A DNA stretch of 64,000 nucleotides from Angiostrongylus vasorum (Eukaryota; Nematoda; Chromadorea; Rhabditida; Metastrongylidae): assembly GCA_018806985.1 (NCBI GenBank), contig JADANN010000162.1, positions 2,005,501 through 2,069,500 on the forward strand. Direction: 5' to 3'. The translations under genes were made by a program, and so were the position numbers. Below, one piece after another: positions 45,411 through 57,510 of the stretch. Position 1 is the first letter of the stretch, and every line of letters begins with the position of its first letter. Under the pieces are notes generated by a model. That model was given only the letters and a program-made list of their open reading frames with translations. It was not told where the DNA came from and did not search any database.

Positions 45411-46644
45411 TTTTCTATCGATCACTGCCATCAGCAATCACCCGTAAACGTGATCGATCTGGAGAGTCCTAATCGGTAATAAACACCAGTTAACCTGAGG
45501 CTGTAGTCGAAATCACAATCTTAACTTTTTTATTTACTGCCTATTACCATTTTTCAAGACAGGGTATTATGTGTGATGAAACCACAATGACGCTGAGATA
45601 TTTGCAAAACTCTGGACCGCAGGTGTCTGCGGTGGAGTGGTTTTACTTGTGATTTGTATCGAGTTTACAATCGTTCTTTGGAATTTCTTTCGAGCTTGAT
45701 ATCGCGGATGTTTCAGTCGCATTAGGCAACAAAATATGGATGTATTCACAATAACTTCAGAAAACGACAAGACGAATTAAGCGGATGTTGGGAAACATTT
45801 GGTTGTTTATAAAACGGCAATGCATACTGACACCGATAAAGCATCAAAGTATAAAAACAGGGAAATTGCTCTCGGTCATCCTAATTTCTGCCATCGACGT
45901 AACGAAATCATCGCCATTGGGTATTGTATCAGATGCCTCAAAGATGCCTATTTTGTGCATCCCGTCAAATCCAGCATATTTAGGAGGTGATGTCGAATGA
46001 ATCCTTCATTTGTTTTCTTCTTTCATCCAGGCAGATGATAGGTTCTATATTTGACTACGGAATGAAGAAGATCTGGCAAACGCTTCCTGTTACAGGCATT
46101 GCCCAGTTCATGCGAACAGAAGCATGTGGAATCAACTTGGTGGTACCTTTCACCCATCTAGCCGTACTCCTGGAGTAGCCTCCTCATTCCTCGAATGTGA
46201 CTATCACATTGATTTTGCTATATCTACGTGATTGTCCAGAGTTCATAGTTGAACATAAATAAGTCTTGCCACTTGCTATATTGTAACAGATTGGCTGCAG
46301 CTGTTCTTGCAAAAATTCTTAGTGTTATACTCATAGCTAGAGCAGTTTTTGACCATTGGTAAACCACCTTTCATCAAAGTAGCACAACTGCAGAATAGTT
46401 ATTGTTCTTAAAGGTTATCACGAGGATCTGCACATTCTATGATCCCTTCACTGATTCAGATGTGATCCATGTTAGTATCCACCTTTTCATTGTTTATTGG
46501 TCATTTCTCAAAAGTGGTTAGAAATGGTGCAATGAAACAATTCGTTCTGCAAAAGAAAAGAAGATGATGTATTTTCAATGAGAACGCCTCCCAATTTTCT
46601 ACAAACCTAGTCTATGTCTCATATGGTACATATAACAAGATCGA

Positions 46645-46925
46645 ACGCGTGTGGTGCAGTAGTTGGAGGTGCCACTGCGACACACATATGGAATCGATCC
46701 CCGCGGCTATGGCTCACCAGGCCTTCCATCCCTCCGGGGTCGGCAAATTGGTACCAGCCTTGTTTGGGAGGATAGTAGCACTGGCTCGATACATCGGTAG
46801 GCCACCGCGAATCAATATAAAGAGCAGATATGCATTAAATCACCCCCCAGCGATACTTAATGAAGTCGAATGCATGGCGCATCCCTCAGGGACTGATCAA
46901 AGCCGAGAGCTTTATCCATTTTCTG
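46645..46925 (+). repeat. SINE1 copy, near complete
   Basis: Head GTGTGGTGCAGTAGTTGG (46649-46666, A-box position) and GGAATCGATCC (46690-46700, B-box position) are followed by the whole body, through CCTCCGGGGTCGGCAAATTG and GATACATCGGTAGGCCACCG to GAGAGCTTTATCC. It is the clearest full copy in the window. Confidence 0.85.
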
Positions 46926-47150
46926 TTATCGTATCGAACACGGCACTCTGCTACATCATCTAGGGGTGTTCAAGAAAGAGCATCCTACGTTGTCGTGGTG
47001 AACAACACAAGTAGTGATGCACGGCACACCACAAGGAAGCACCACACTAATAGTTCGTTCTTAGCTTCCTTACCTGTTTGTAGATAAATCACTGTTTGTC
47101 TTTATGAGCAAATGCGAGGTTGTAATTATAGTATTTATCAATGCACAGTA

Positions 47151-47184
47151 GTTAACATTTCAGCGGTTTCGCCTTCTTCAGAGC
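47151..47184 (-). ncRNA. hammerhead-like motif
   Basis: Minus strand: GGCT, CTGAAGA, A, hairpin GGCG/CGCT, GAAATGTT, AACT. The core boxes are intact; stem I pairs poorly. It lies beyond the GIY-YIG end of the minus-strand Penelope-like relic, as expected for that element's terminal repeat. Confidence 0.45.
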
Positions 47185-47284
47185 CTGGAAGAGTCAAATT
47201 GATATGCAGTTCTCTCATTCGAGCACTATCACCACTTCAATAGACAAAGCAGTACACAAATAGGGTAAAATAATGGCTGAAGGC

Positions 47285-47455
47285 AGAACGGGAGTCTCAG
47301 TGGTGCAGTCGATAATAGGTGGGCCCCGGAAAAGGGTAATCGCGGGTTTGAATCTGACGTGGAGGCCAGATTTTGCAAATATCTCAGCATCACTGTGGTC
47401 CTACTTCACATAATACCCTACCGTGAAAAAATAATGGACAATAAATAGAAGTTGT
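47285..47455 (+). repeat. SINE2 copy, plus strand
   Basis: CGGAAAAGGGTAATCGCGG and GGTTTGAATCTGACG sit in the B-box region. They are followed by GCAAATATCTCAGCATCACT and the tail TAATACCCTACCGTGAAAAA. Confidence 0.65.
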
Positions 47456-47639
47456 ACATTCTACTACATAAATAATTAATCACACAGTGAACAGCTTCTT
47501 CTAAACACTCACCGTTTTGCCGTTTTTAAGTCCTCCGGTTGTTAGTGGAGACCAGTCACAGGGAATCTCACATGGGTGAGAAATGTGCGTGGCTCAGGTC
47601 AACAAATCGATCTGTGGTATAGCGCGAGATCGCACGTGA

Positions 47640-48680
47640 TCATAAGGCACTCCCTCATTGCGGTTCATTTCTGGCTTATTAGAGTTTATCCAAAACACTT
47701 TAAAACTTTTACGCACTGAAGTTTCAGATTCCTGTGCGAGGATTATGACTTCTATTTCAAAAATCTTCTCCGTTATGTCTCTGTGTCCTACGCGCCACTA
47801 GCGGAGTGCTTTCTTTAACTTCACGCTTGCCGTCTAGGTGATCTTAAATGCCGACGCAGAGTGGTCACCCGTTTCGCCAACATTTCATCCCCATATGCTT
47901 CACAAGAGATAAACTACACTGCACCCGTACTCGTGCAGTCACCGTCTCTTCCACTAGGGCAAATTATGCAATTGCGAGCTTCGCATAGATGGTCATACAA
48001 ACGGTTAGGAAGTGGCTGTCGTCTTTGAGTGTTCCGTGGTATTTCCGTCACTACTACCGATTTATCTAAACAGGCTGTTTCTAAGCAACTTTTTATGGAT
48101 GTGTTTATTTTTTGAGAAGAGAGGTAGTCATCCACAACGTTATTGTTACTTGGCTTTCGGTACCACTCATTTGGTCATGTGGCTGTTTTCGCGTAGCTGA
48201 ATTCGAACGTCCAGAAATAGAAGTCATTTTTCCTTAGGGCCTCTCTTGCGTGAACTTTATGACTCTGATTGTTAGTTCAGGAATTCAAAACACTTTTTCA
48301 TTTCCGCCTGTGTTCAGCAAATGGCAAAAGAGTCGTCAATATCTCTACATTACACTAGTGGCTAGAGACCGAGTACGACGGCTTCCACTTTAGACATGGA
48401 TGCAATAGCATGGCGTGGTCCCAGTTGCTGTGCCATTGCCAACCCTCCGATTTCTGCTAACATTTTCCACACCATCTTAGGATTGAGCAGTTTAGGCATA
48501 CCATTAAGAGGGCCATGAGCTACTGAATCGAGAAGCCATATATGCTGGGCGGCAATGCCGAAGGGTTCCACCACGTACGCGCTGTTAGGCCACGCGTTAC
48601 GTAGACGATCCAGGAAAACCTGGGTATTCATGAGATCGATTAGGATATTTTCAAGCACCTGGATGAGTATCATGTTCATG
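47640..48680 (-). mobile_element. Penelope-like element relic (RT to GIY-YIG), minus strand
   Basis: Read on the minus strand: MNTQVFLDRLRNAWP, then GLAMAQQLGPRHAIASMSKV (RT motif B), then a frame-shifted DDSFAIC (motif C), then CLDKSVVVTEIP and LYDHLCEARNCIICPSGRDG (Cys linker before the nuclease). A decayed GIY-YIG part follows (VEVIILA, KSFKVFWI). The order is that of Penelope-like retroelements with a C-terminal GIY-YIG endonuclease. Frameshifts and stops show it is dead. Confidence 0.75.
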
Positions 48681-48805
48681 AACCAAGCTGTTAAAGTTTA
48701 AAAAAAAGCTGTTCATTGGGCGATTAATTGTTTATGTATTGTTTTGTCTACCGAGGTTATGATAGTGATTGACTGAGTGGATTGCGTGTCAATTTGACTC
48801 TTCCA

Positions 48806-48841
48806 GGCTCTGATGAAGGGAGAACCGCCGAAACGTCAGCC
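48806..48841 (+). ncRNA. hammerhead-like ribozyme motif, best-preserved copy
   Basis: The order is GGCT, CTGATGA, 13 nt, GAAACGTC, AGCC. GGCT pairs with AGCC (stem I). CTGATGA and GAAA are the two conserved hammerhead boxes. ACGT is a self-complementary stem III without a loop, and C before AGCC would be the cleavage site. Stem II is weakened here (GG/CC pairs only) and one extra A follows CTGATGA. Minimal hammerheads that act as dimers are reported from Penelope-like elements. Activity here is untested. Confidence 0.6.
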
Positions 48842-49694
48842 ACTATGTAATAATAAATGCTGTGATAACAACGTCGTATTTGCTCATCAAGAAAAACAGT
48901 GGATTCTTGATCAATGCTGAGATTAATAGAAGGTCGCTTTTGGGATTTGCTAGTAGGTAGTTGTAAATTCGACTCCAATACCGTACCAGGCAACACAAGT
49001 TGTTGAGTATAGCATTCTTACCTATTATGACATGGCCTTATTTGCTTTTTCGAAAGAAAACCATTGCATTCAATATTCGAAGGATCACCATTGGAGGAGA
49101 ATAATGGGCGGTTCAATATGGGTTCACAAAAGCCGAATTCTAAGCAAATTTAAACAGAAAATTTGAAAATCTACTAAACAAATCGGGTAAACAGCTCTAA
49201 ACAAACAAAGAAATATTGTTCACGAAAGTAGCAAGAGCCAAACTAGCTTCGATAACATGCCAGAAATGTCAAAGATGATCGTGTTAGGAGGCATGACCTT
49301 CTCTGTTGGCGGCCGCTTGGATTAGGAGTGGGTCAAAGTTTTTCACGGACGCAACCCATTTCTAAAGAAACCTTGCATAAGATTCCACGCAGCATGCACG
49401 AGCTTCAAGATAAAATCCCTTGCAAAGCTATACTGGAGAGGTTACACAAGAACGAAAAACAAGACGTAGGGCATTACTACCACCTCCTTTTCTTCGAGCC
49501 TGGATTAGTATTTGGTAATAAGGTGGAGAGTTTTCAGTAATTTCTTTTCAGCGAGATGTTGAGATAATGAAAAAAGCACCTTGAGGTCGCTTCCCTTTAT
49601 TTGTATTCATCTGGAAAGCGATTCAAAAGGCTGAAAATTAAACACGGAATGGGTGAAAGGGACAAATGCGTCATACTTAAAACTGTCACAATAC

Positions 49695-49900
49695 TTTAAT
49701 TTGATTTTCTGCCTACTACAATTTTTTATGGCAGGGCATTAAGCGAAATACAACCACGACCTCAAGTGTAATAGCGCGTTCGTTCCTCACCTCAGACACC
49801 GGCAGCCCGGAGTTCTGCAAATATCTCAGCAACGTTGTGGTTGTATTTCGTTTAATACCGTGCCGTAAAAAATTGTAGTAGGCAGAAAATTAAAAGTAAA
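49695..49900. mobile_element. palindromic 206-bp element made of SINE2 ends
   Basis: The two ends are inverted repeats of roughly 60 bp, both built from the SINE2 tail (CTGCCTACTACAATTTTTTA, AACGAAATACAACCAC against the reverse complement). A short centre lies between. No coding frame. It looks like a foldback or two tails joined head to head. Confidence 0.7.
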
Positions 49901-49914
49901 ACATTGTAATTTTA

Positions 49915-50170
49915 ACTACACCCTTAGCTTAAGTGGATTCAATGCTGATGTGGACTCCCCCACATCAATCCCGTTGACGGGTGATTGCTGATGACACTGA
50001 TCGATAGAACTAGCTAGAGAGACAGGCGAAGCGAAGGGCCTGCATGGTGTGACAGTGAACGCGTTAGCCTCCGGAAACGGTGAAAGCGCGCTCGTTCCCC
50101 TGCCACAGACACCTGAGGTCCTGAGTTTTGCAGATGTCTCTGCAACGTTGTCGTTAAAACAATTAGTTAT
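49915..50170 (+). repeat. SINE2 copy, plus strand
   Basis: GCCTGCATGGTGTGACAGTG with AACGCGTTAGCC (A-box region) and CGCGCTCGTTCCCC (B-box region) are followed by GAGTTTTGCAGATGTCTC. It directly follows the palindromic element. Confidence 0.6.
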
Positions 50171-50189
50171 TTCGCGACTTGAAGCATTA

Positions 50190-51600
50190 TCAACATGTCC
50201 CACCCTGTACTTGGTTGTTAAAACTCATAAGCTAGTGCCCACTAGTAATCTGATGTCTATTGACCGTTCAAGGTTGGACCCATGATCATCTGTGTAGATG
50301 GATTCACGGAAAGAACAGTCGACCTCATAAGCCCATATCGAAACAAGTTGCCGAGGCACATTCCAGCCCATCTAACGAATACCCAGATGTTTCTGAACCG
50401 CCTACGAAGTGCGCGACCTAACTGCGCGTGCGTAATGGAGTCCTTCGACATTACCGCCCTTTATATCAACGAGACGAATGACTTGGTAATACAAGCCATC
50501 CGCGAGCTCCTCATGGAACATGAAGGAGCAATAAACGTGTATTGCTTCTCGATTTAGCAGCTCATGACCCTCTTAATAGTGTGCCTAAACTGCTTAATTT
50601 TCGGATAGTCTACAAAATACTATTCAGAAGTCAGAGGGTGGGCAAAGGGACTGCGACTGCAACCAAGCCTTGCTTTTGGATTAATGTCCAAAGTTGAAGC
50701 TCCTGTTCTCGGTCTTCGGCCACTGCTGCAATATAGGTATACTGACGACTCTTTGTCAATTGCTCAACACAGGACGAATTGCAAAAATGTCTCGAGTTGC
50801 TAAACTAATAGTGAGTGTAATAAAATTCAGCCAAGAGAGATCTAAAAAAGATGGCTTCTACTTCTGAACGTTCAGATTAAGCTACACGCAAACAGCTATA
50901 TCACCAAGAAATTGGTAACGAAGAAAAAGTAGTGAAAACATAGTGGTTCATTACCTCTCCTCTCAACAGTCATTCACAAAAGACCGCTTGTGAGAAACAT
51001 GTTTCGAACAGCCGCCAGCGTGTGCACAGCAAGATAGCAGAAGGAAAAATCTCAGAACTGGGAGCGAAAAAATAACCATCTCCACTGGCTACGAAGCGGT
51101 AGCTACTCGGGATAGGTTTAGAGGAAACAGCACGCCCCAAAACGATAAGCCTAATGAAAACAAGATCCCGTTCATCCTGCCCATTATTTCAAACAAAATA
51201 AGCACATCCATGAAAAGTTGCTTTGAAACAGCCGGTTTAGATAAACCGGTAGCAGTTATTGAAATGTGCCCGAACACTCTAAGGCAGCAGCTAGTTGGTA
51301 ACCGTTCTATGACAATCTTTGCATAACACGCAATTGCATAGTTTGCACTAATGGTAAAGACGATGATTGTGTTCGAGTATGATTCATCTCACCTCTTGGG
51401 GCGAATACGTTTGCAAGACGGGTAAACCACTGCGCCTTCGTATAAAATAACGCTTAGTCGGTAAATTTAAAGCCAAATCAAATGCTCCGCTAGGCACGCG
51501 TAGTACAGGGAGGCATAATGGAGGAGTAATACCGACGACCGACTTTCTATTATTCTTTGCGTTGGTAAAATAATTCTCTCTATTCTTGTCGACCAAATAC
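50190..51600 (+). mobile_element. Penelope-like element relic (RT to GIY-YIG), plus strand
   Basis: The + strand begins TLYLVVKTHKLVPTSNLMS, then NTQMFLNRLRSARPNCACVM and EGAINVYCFSI. It continues with RT motif C YTDDSLSIA near 50740, VRNMFRTAASVC, GLDKPVAVIEMCPNTLRQQL near 51250 and GIY-YIG pieces YVCKTGKPLRLRIK and FKAKSNAPLGT near 51410-51500. Stops and frameshifts show it is inactive. It is the most complete Penelope-like copy in the window. Confidence 0.75.
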
Positions 51601-51639
51601 GGGGCTCCTCTCACATTGAAATTTCAGTCTTAAATACTA

Positions 51640-51935
51640 GGTGATATCACGCGTGATTACAAGGCATTCCTCCCGGCGGGTTCATTTTCGGATTCTTGGA
51701 ATTTATACCCACGTTTGAGAGTTTTACGCTGGTGTCTTATTCCTGTGTGCGAGGATGGCAACTTCAACTTCAAAATCTCCCCCGTTATGTGTCCGGGTCC
51801 TATGCGCGCTTACTGGAGTATTCGGTTTAACTTCAAGTTTGCCGATTAAGTGTTCTTTGATTACGACGGAGGTTACGCTTCCGGGCCAACTCTGCGCGCA
51901 TGGTCCCCACGTGACATACTCAGTCGAAGATTTGT
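51640..51935 (-). mobile_element. Penelope-like GIY-YIG fragment, minus strand
   Basis: The minus strand reads VKEHLIGKLEVKPNTPVSAH, then GGDFEVEVAILA, the same domain end as in the two larger copies. It lies tail to tail with the plus-strand relic. Confidence 0.65.
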
Positions 51936-52029
51936 AAAAAAGCGGTGTTTGTGTTAAAAAGTTATTTCGTTTTCAATGTGAATGAAATCCCGGTTTGGCA
52001 TTTTCTCTGTTTGGCTACAGAGGTGCATG

Positions 52030-52185
52030 GCTATTCATGGCGGTTATTACAACCACAACGATGCTGAGATATTCGCAAAGCTAGAACCCTGGGGCAGATT
52101 AAACCATGATTTCCCCTTCCGGGCCCCTCGCGTAATACTCACACCTTGCCGTGAAAAATTATAGTAGGTAGAAAATAAAAGGTTG
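52030..52185 (-). repeat. SINE2 piece
   Basis: CAACGATGCTGAGATATTCG and CCCTTCCGGGCCCCTCGCG are followed by the plus-type tail CTTGCCGTGAAAAATTATAG, so the two ends face opposite ways. Confidence 0.55.
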
Positions 52186-52326
52186 GCATTGTGATTACCA
52201 AAACGGCTACTGTTTTAAAAAAAAGTTGCTTGTTATAGGAATGAGAATTTATGTACTACGTTTTATCTAGTGAGGTTATGAAATCGTATGGCTCAGTAGA
52301 GTGTGTGCCAGTTTGACGTTTCCAGA

Positions 52327-52363
52327 CATTGAAGAAGGCATAATCTCCGAAACATCGGCCATT
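52327..52363 (+). ncRNA. hammerhead-like motif (decayed)
   Basis: ACATTGAAGA, hairpin, GAAACATCGGCC keeps the family layout with several changes in both boxes. The flank GCTGTAATGACAAGCTCGTG matches that after 48841. Confidence 0.4.
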
Positions 52364-53609
52364 GTGAATGAGTAAGTGCTGTAATGACAAGCTCGTGTTT
52401 GCTCATCAAGGAAACAGTGAGTATGGTTTAATGTGTTGAGATATTACGGCAGTGCAATTAGTGCAAAGATGCTGAGTTGCAACTGGTTTGTTTCTGCACA
52501 GACATCAGCTAATTGAGAGTTCCGTAATCTGTAGGTATTACGCTTAGAGGTTCTCCATGGTATACAAGGAACAAATGAGGTCGAACTGTAGCATCGACTT
52601 GCAGCAGCTGCTTTGAAGATGAAGCCGTATTGTTGAAGTCAACTAACCGTGCTCCGAAGATGAACGTTGATGATCGATTTGATTGTTTGGGCCAGATCTA
52701 GCGCGACGACAGGCCGGTGCGGTGACTCATATTGCTACATGAGACTTAAAATATTACTTGTTTTCACGCAAAGAACTTCAAACTCAGGGCGACCAAACTT
52801 TTACACTTATATACATATAAAAAACAACTCTGTAACGAAACTAATATGCAGTGATAATCTAAAAATAGGAAATGACGTTAACAATAAAGAAGAAGAATTC
52901 TGCAATGTTTTGTTCATGTTGAATGAGGAGGAAATAAGATATCAAGCAATTGTCCTTTGGCCAGGAAGAGCAAAGCCCATATTGAATTGCAAGAAGAGAT
53001 GAAAAAAAAATGATCAACAGCTGATTAGCAAGCCTCATGCTGTACAGTTCTGGAAAAGGTGGAACATGAAGCACCTTGGAAAATCTACGGGGATGGAAAT
53101 CACAAAGTACAATAAGGGTGCAGTGATGAAGATAAAGAAGCTCTAGCCATGGAATGCAGAGCCATGGTCCTCCATGTGATCTCTGTGGAGCTTCCTCACC
53201 ACAGCCGACGATGGAAGAGTCCTAGAATATTATAGAATGGACATATCAAGTTATCGAAGAATGGCTATGATGTATGTCGGATAACGGATGTGCAGAAAAT
53301 TACAAAGGCGTGCTATTCAATCCCGGTGATTACTATTCATGGTCTTGCATAGTATATGTGACATAAGGGGAGCTATTTTGTAATATTTACATTAGGAGTG
53401 AGAATAACATGCATAACAGTATACTTTCGAAAGGATTGTAAGAATGTGTGGAAAAAATACGGATCTCGTTCATTGCGCCCCTGAGAAGCAGCTGATCCAG
53501 GGGCGGACTTCCAATTTCTTATCAGCTTATTTGTCACCCCTCTGTATTTACGAAGACGTATGCGTGGGTGCATGAGTGTCTGCTCGTTTGTGCATATTGT
53601 ACTGCATGT

Positions 53610-54005
53610 AGAGACTCCCAACGGTTAACCGCCTCATTGTGACTGGGAGATGTTTATGGGTATCGGACTGCGATGTGCAGCAGGGCGATTCGTCCCCCGG
53701 CAAGGTCTCCTAAGCTGAAAAGAAGTCCGACGTTTCCATTTGGGAGCCCAGACCCAGATAAGAGCAAATCAGTGGCAGGATACACCACCGTCCTGGTATG
53801 AAACTATTTGCATGATGGCAAATCTCCCTCTGATCCACAAAGGTCGGCTAGTGCCTGTGATGGTGAAGAACTGGGGCAAACTTTGACTAGGGTAACCTCG
53901 GGACTCTAGGGAACCACAATCGCTGGAGTAGCAAAGCTTCGGAAAAACGGAAATTATGCTGCGGGAGCGCACAACCAGTGAAGACGGGCCATCCAAGTAT
54001 CCAAG
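53610..54005 (-). repeat. dispersed repeat family 3, minus strand
   Basis: It contains ATCGGACTGCGATGTGCAGC, GCAAATCTCCCTCTGATCC and AAGACGGGCCATCCAAGTAT, the reverse complement of the 20757 copy along most of its length. Confidence 0.8.
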
Positions 54006-55164
54006 TAAGTAAGTAGAGACTTCTGCGTACCTCGTAGAGAACACTTTTCCATGTTTTAATAGCACTGGAAGTCGTTTTTAATATATATATTGTCACACGT
54101 GTGCTATTGTAAGTTGTTGTATTACGCAGTCTCTTCAAAACTGTCACTCTACCTATCTACATCTACTGCAATGTTATAAGGACCACTGTGAGCAGCCAAC
54201 TCACTTGTCCCAACTAGATGCACTGGCTTTTAGTTCTCTACATAATCTTGCTCTTCACATTAACGTTAGAGATTGATCTCGATGCCGTTGTTTGTACAAA
54301 TGTTGATCTTATCGTTGTTGTTATTGCGTTAATAATGTTGATATAAAGGTTCAACTACACAACCTTGAGGTTTTTAACAGCAGCAGAACTAACCATTCGC
54401 GAAGAAGGCCAGAAGAAGAGAAGCAACCTATCACGTACGAACTAGCAAATACACTCTACAAGTCAGTTTGGTTAAAAATCCACGATCAAGTAAATGGGAA
54501 GTACATTATGGTTCGGAAACGCATGAAACAAATAGTGTCCATGTCTACTCTGGAACAAACCGGTTTACCGTTATTATATCGGGCTTTTTTGATAAGAGCT
54601 CGGGAAGAAACCTGTGGGTGTTAAAAAATTTTAAACACAGTGAAATAGATCGGCCTCATTCCGCTAACCTCGAAATAAACGACTGCAAGCAAGATCTCAA
54701 TTCTCCGTTATGCATCTGATTTATCAAGCTATTGAGATTAAGTACAAAGTGTCCCATGATATTGGAGAAGCGCTATTCCTTGGAAAATGTCATAAAGTCG
54801 GTGGCGTTGGCGATCTCATCAATCTGAGTTTGACTGTGAACATCGACTCCATTAAATATTTAGTTCTAACTCACTCTTACTCTTGAAGAGATGTGGACGA
54901 ACACGGCACTGAGAAACTCAGTCATCTACGTCCCTGCACTTAGTTACTATTAAGCGAGGTCGAAGCATTTCGAGTGGATTTGGAGAAGTTCTACAAAGAG
55001 AATACCTTCTATAAGTCCACTGAGTCTAAAATCATAACCACGACCATCAATGGCGATTCACAATTGCAGAAGCCACGCTTTTAACGTTTGACATAGAAAT
55101 TTCCGAGTAGAAAAAATGATGAAATGTACGTACCAGAGCAAATTTTGTCAAACTGAGGTTGCTG

Positions 55165-55480
55165 CTGTGTATTGGACATAATACTCTGCCGTGAAAAGGA
55201 TTTCGACAACAGCCCCAGCTTAAATGAGTTCAATGCTGAATTGTGCTCCCCAGATGATTCCCGTCTACGAATGATTGGTAATGGCACTGTTACAGTAAAT
55301 AGGCTGGTTGAGCGAAAGGCAGAACGAGGGCCTTAGTGGTGCCGAGCGTAAAACATGAGCCCCGAGAAGCGTAACTGAGGTTCCATCTCGCGTGGGGTCC
55401 CAGTTTTGCAGATACCTCGAAATGATTTTACTTGTAGTTCACATAATACCACGATGTGAAAAGTAGTGGGCAGTAGATAA
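55165..55480. repeat. SINE2 copies back to back
   Basis: A tail piece in one orientation (TAATACTCTGCCGTGAAAAG, 55180) is followed by a plus-strand copy with AGCGTAAAACATGAGCCCC and TTTTGCAGATACCTCG, and the tail ATACCACGATGTGAAAAG. Confidence 0.5.
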
Positions 55481-55549
55481 AAGTTATACATTGAAGTTGG
55501 TATTCTCTCTAAATTTTGCACGATGTTGCACCAAGTCGTTTATCGCACA

Positions 55550-57135
55550 ATATTTGCTTTTCCACAGAAACCAGAAAAAAGCTGTGAAGCTCAAGAAACC
55601 ACAGTTTTCAAAAACCACCACAAATTGGATTCCTTTCAGACCATTAATCGGCTTTTAGAAAGAAGCCGTTGTCTGCAAAATCAACGAAGAAATCGCTCAT
55701 CAAACATTTTCATGCTAGCATTAAGAAAGCCTGCCATTTGAAAGACATCGAAATACTAGTGACTCGCGAACCACTCGAGCTAATACGTCAACAAATAGTC
55801 GCGCGAGCTGCAGTTCATCGCCAAATTACGTCCAGAATTGCAGAGCTTTACATAAAGGCGGTAAAAGGATATTTTAAAAAGAGGAGAGCAGTAATAACGG
55901 CTGAAGCCGCAGAGGTTGGGAAGAGCATTCGTAAAGCCTACATAAACTTTCCGATGCGCAGACGGAATAATTACAATTTCCACAAAGACAGCAATCGAGG
56001 TGATCGTCTACGGATACTACTATTTTTTCAGCAGCCGTGTTCTCTTACCCTCATACGAAATTAAGGAGGATGGATATACCGTCTTACTGGTTCTCCCTTC
56101 CGAAATATAACATTCCATCTTGTTCGTGAAGTACCGTAAGGTCTGGAAACGATGATGAAACACGAATTTTGAGGAATCTTCCGCAGGTCTTCACACTGTG
56201 CTAGCTCTGCTGTCCACACGTTACTTGTTAAAATACCATCTACCTAATCAATCGAAGACCACCATGAACGTGTTGTCGCAAAGAAAGTAACCATCACGTC
56301 GGCAACTATTGCCCATCTAGTATCCTATCTGCTGTACGTAAACCGTTTACCCAAAACATTGGACGATAAGTAGTCCATGCGAGCAATCAAGACATCGGAA
56401 AGAAAAAAAACGGCAAGTAGATTACATCCACACAACAATCAGGCTTGTTGAAGTATCGCGATAGGACAAGAGACCACACTGTCTCACTTCTATTGAATTA
56501 AAAAAAGGTTTCAAACACATGTGAAGCAAAAAGCGGGCAATGGAGCTATGAACAGCTAGTGTGTCCTCACTCAAAGAGTGAAGATCCTTGGTGAGCTATA
56601 ATATAGCAGTTTTACCAAGAAAATATAACCATCATACAGTTGTTTCATCGTTGATTCGAAGAGCGTGTTAAACCATTGGGGTAGAAACATAGAACAGAGG
56701 ACATCCAGTACCGCTTCCAACTGTCATAGTTAGGAGGACAAAGAACACCAGAAATAAGGCTCACCAACCTGGTTGTTATGAAAGCGTGATGAAGATCATT
56801 CCACGCTACTTAATCCACAGAAAAGAAGGTGATGCCACGAGCATCACGTACTACACAAGTGAAAGAGGGAGTTTGGATCTACACTGATGAGTAATGCTCA
56901 GAAAAGCCGTTGTCTACGCACCACGTTATTGACAGAATCCAACAGGATTTCATGCACACTTGAGGAAAACCACCCTTCTCATCGTCAGAGCTCTCAGTGA
57001 AGAGCCCAGAAAGAAATAGGTTACAACGCGAATCTCAAGAGCGAAAAAGAACCCACTGGGCTACCCCTGTCCAGGACAGGGACGAATGGAAACGATGTTG
57101 GCGCTCTATCGAGTTAATCGACAATAAACGCGAGA
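55550..57135 (+). mobile_element. RTE-type LINE relic, RT domain to 3' end
   Basis: It reads LELIRQQIVARAAVHRQITS and AAEVGKSIRKA (55770-55960), then EDGYTVLLVLPSEI, GNYCPSS (RT core), IRLVEVSR, and ends SQERKRTHWATPVQDRDEWK RCW near 57050-57100. Order and spacing match one RTE family also present at 28160 and 62440. It has many stops and frameshifts. Confidence 0.75.
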
Positions 57136-57374
57136 AAATATAGTGCAAGGGACAGAAAGGTAAGAAATATTCACTGCATAAAGGACATTTGCTGCCATCT
57201 TTGGTCACCAGTTCCAGGCTGAAAACGTTCGTTAATTCCAAGTCCGGACTAAATTAATTGTGTGTCCTTAATCCGATGACGGGTCCTAAAAGGAGGGAAG
57301 CTATAGCTTGTGGAACATTGAAAACTTACTGTGGATAATTATGGTTGCCGTATGATGTGTTATATTAGGGAGCT

Positions 57375-57510
57375 GCTAGACCAGCGGTGGTGATGTCGTT
57401 CATTACGCGGACGGCCCAACCTACCCGCGCACTGTTCAAATCCTGTCCCTATTCCCCACCAAGCCTCTCATCCTTCAGGCGTCGAGAATTTGGCACAGTA
57501 ATTGTTTGGT
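57375..57510 (+). repeat. SINE1 fragment, plus strand
   Basis: GTTCAAATCCTGTCCC in the B-box position, then CCCACCAAGCCTCTCATCCT and GCGTCGAGAATTTGGCAC, in family order. Confidence 0.55.

Larger units (their letters stand above)
43013..46640. other. upstream flank of asm, no host gene recognised
   Basis: It holds decayed SINE1 pieces (43560-43745 and about 43960-44110) and SINE2 pieces (45228-45410, with a partial copy at 45535-45640). Reading frames here show no domain or splice support. Confidence 0.5.

Noticed and set aside
51089..51277. Minus-strand frame resembling the one at 31577-31765
   Set aside because: Both are antisense to the same Penelope-like linker region; the similarity comes from the element.
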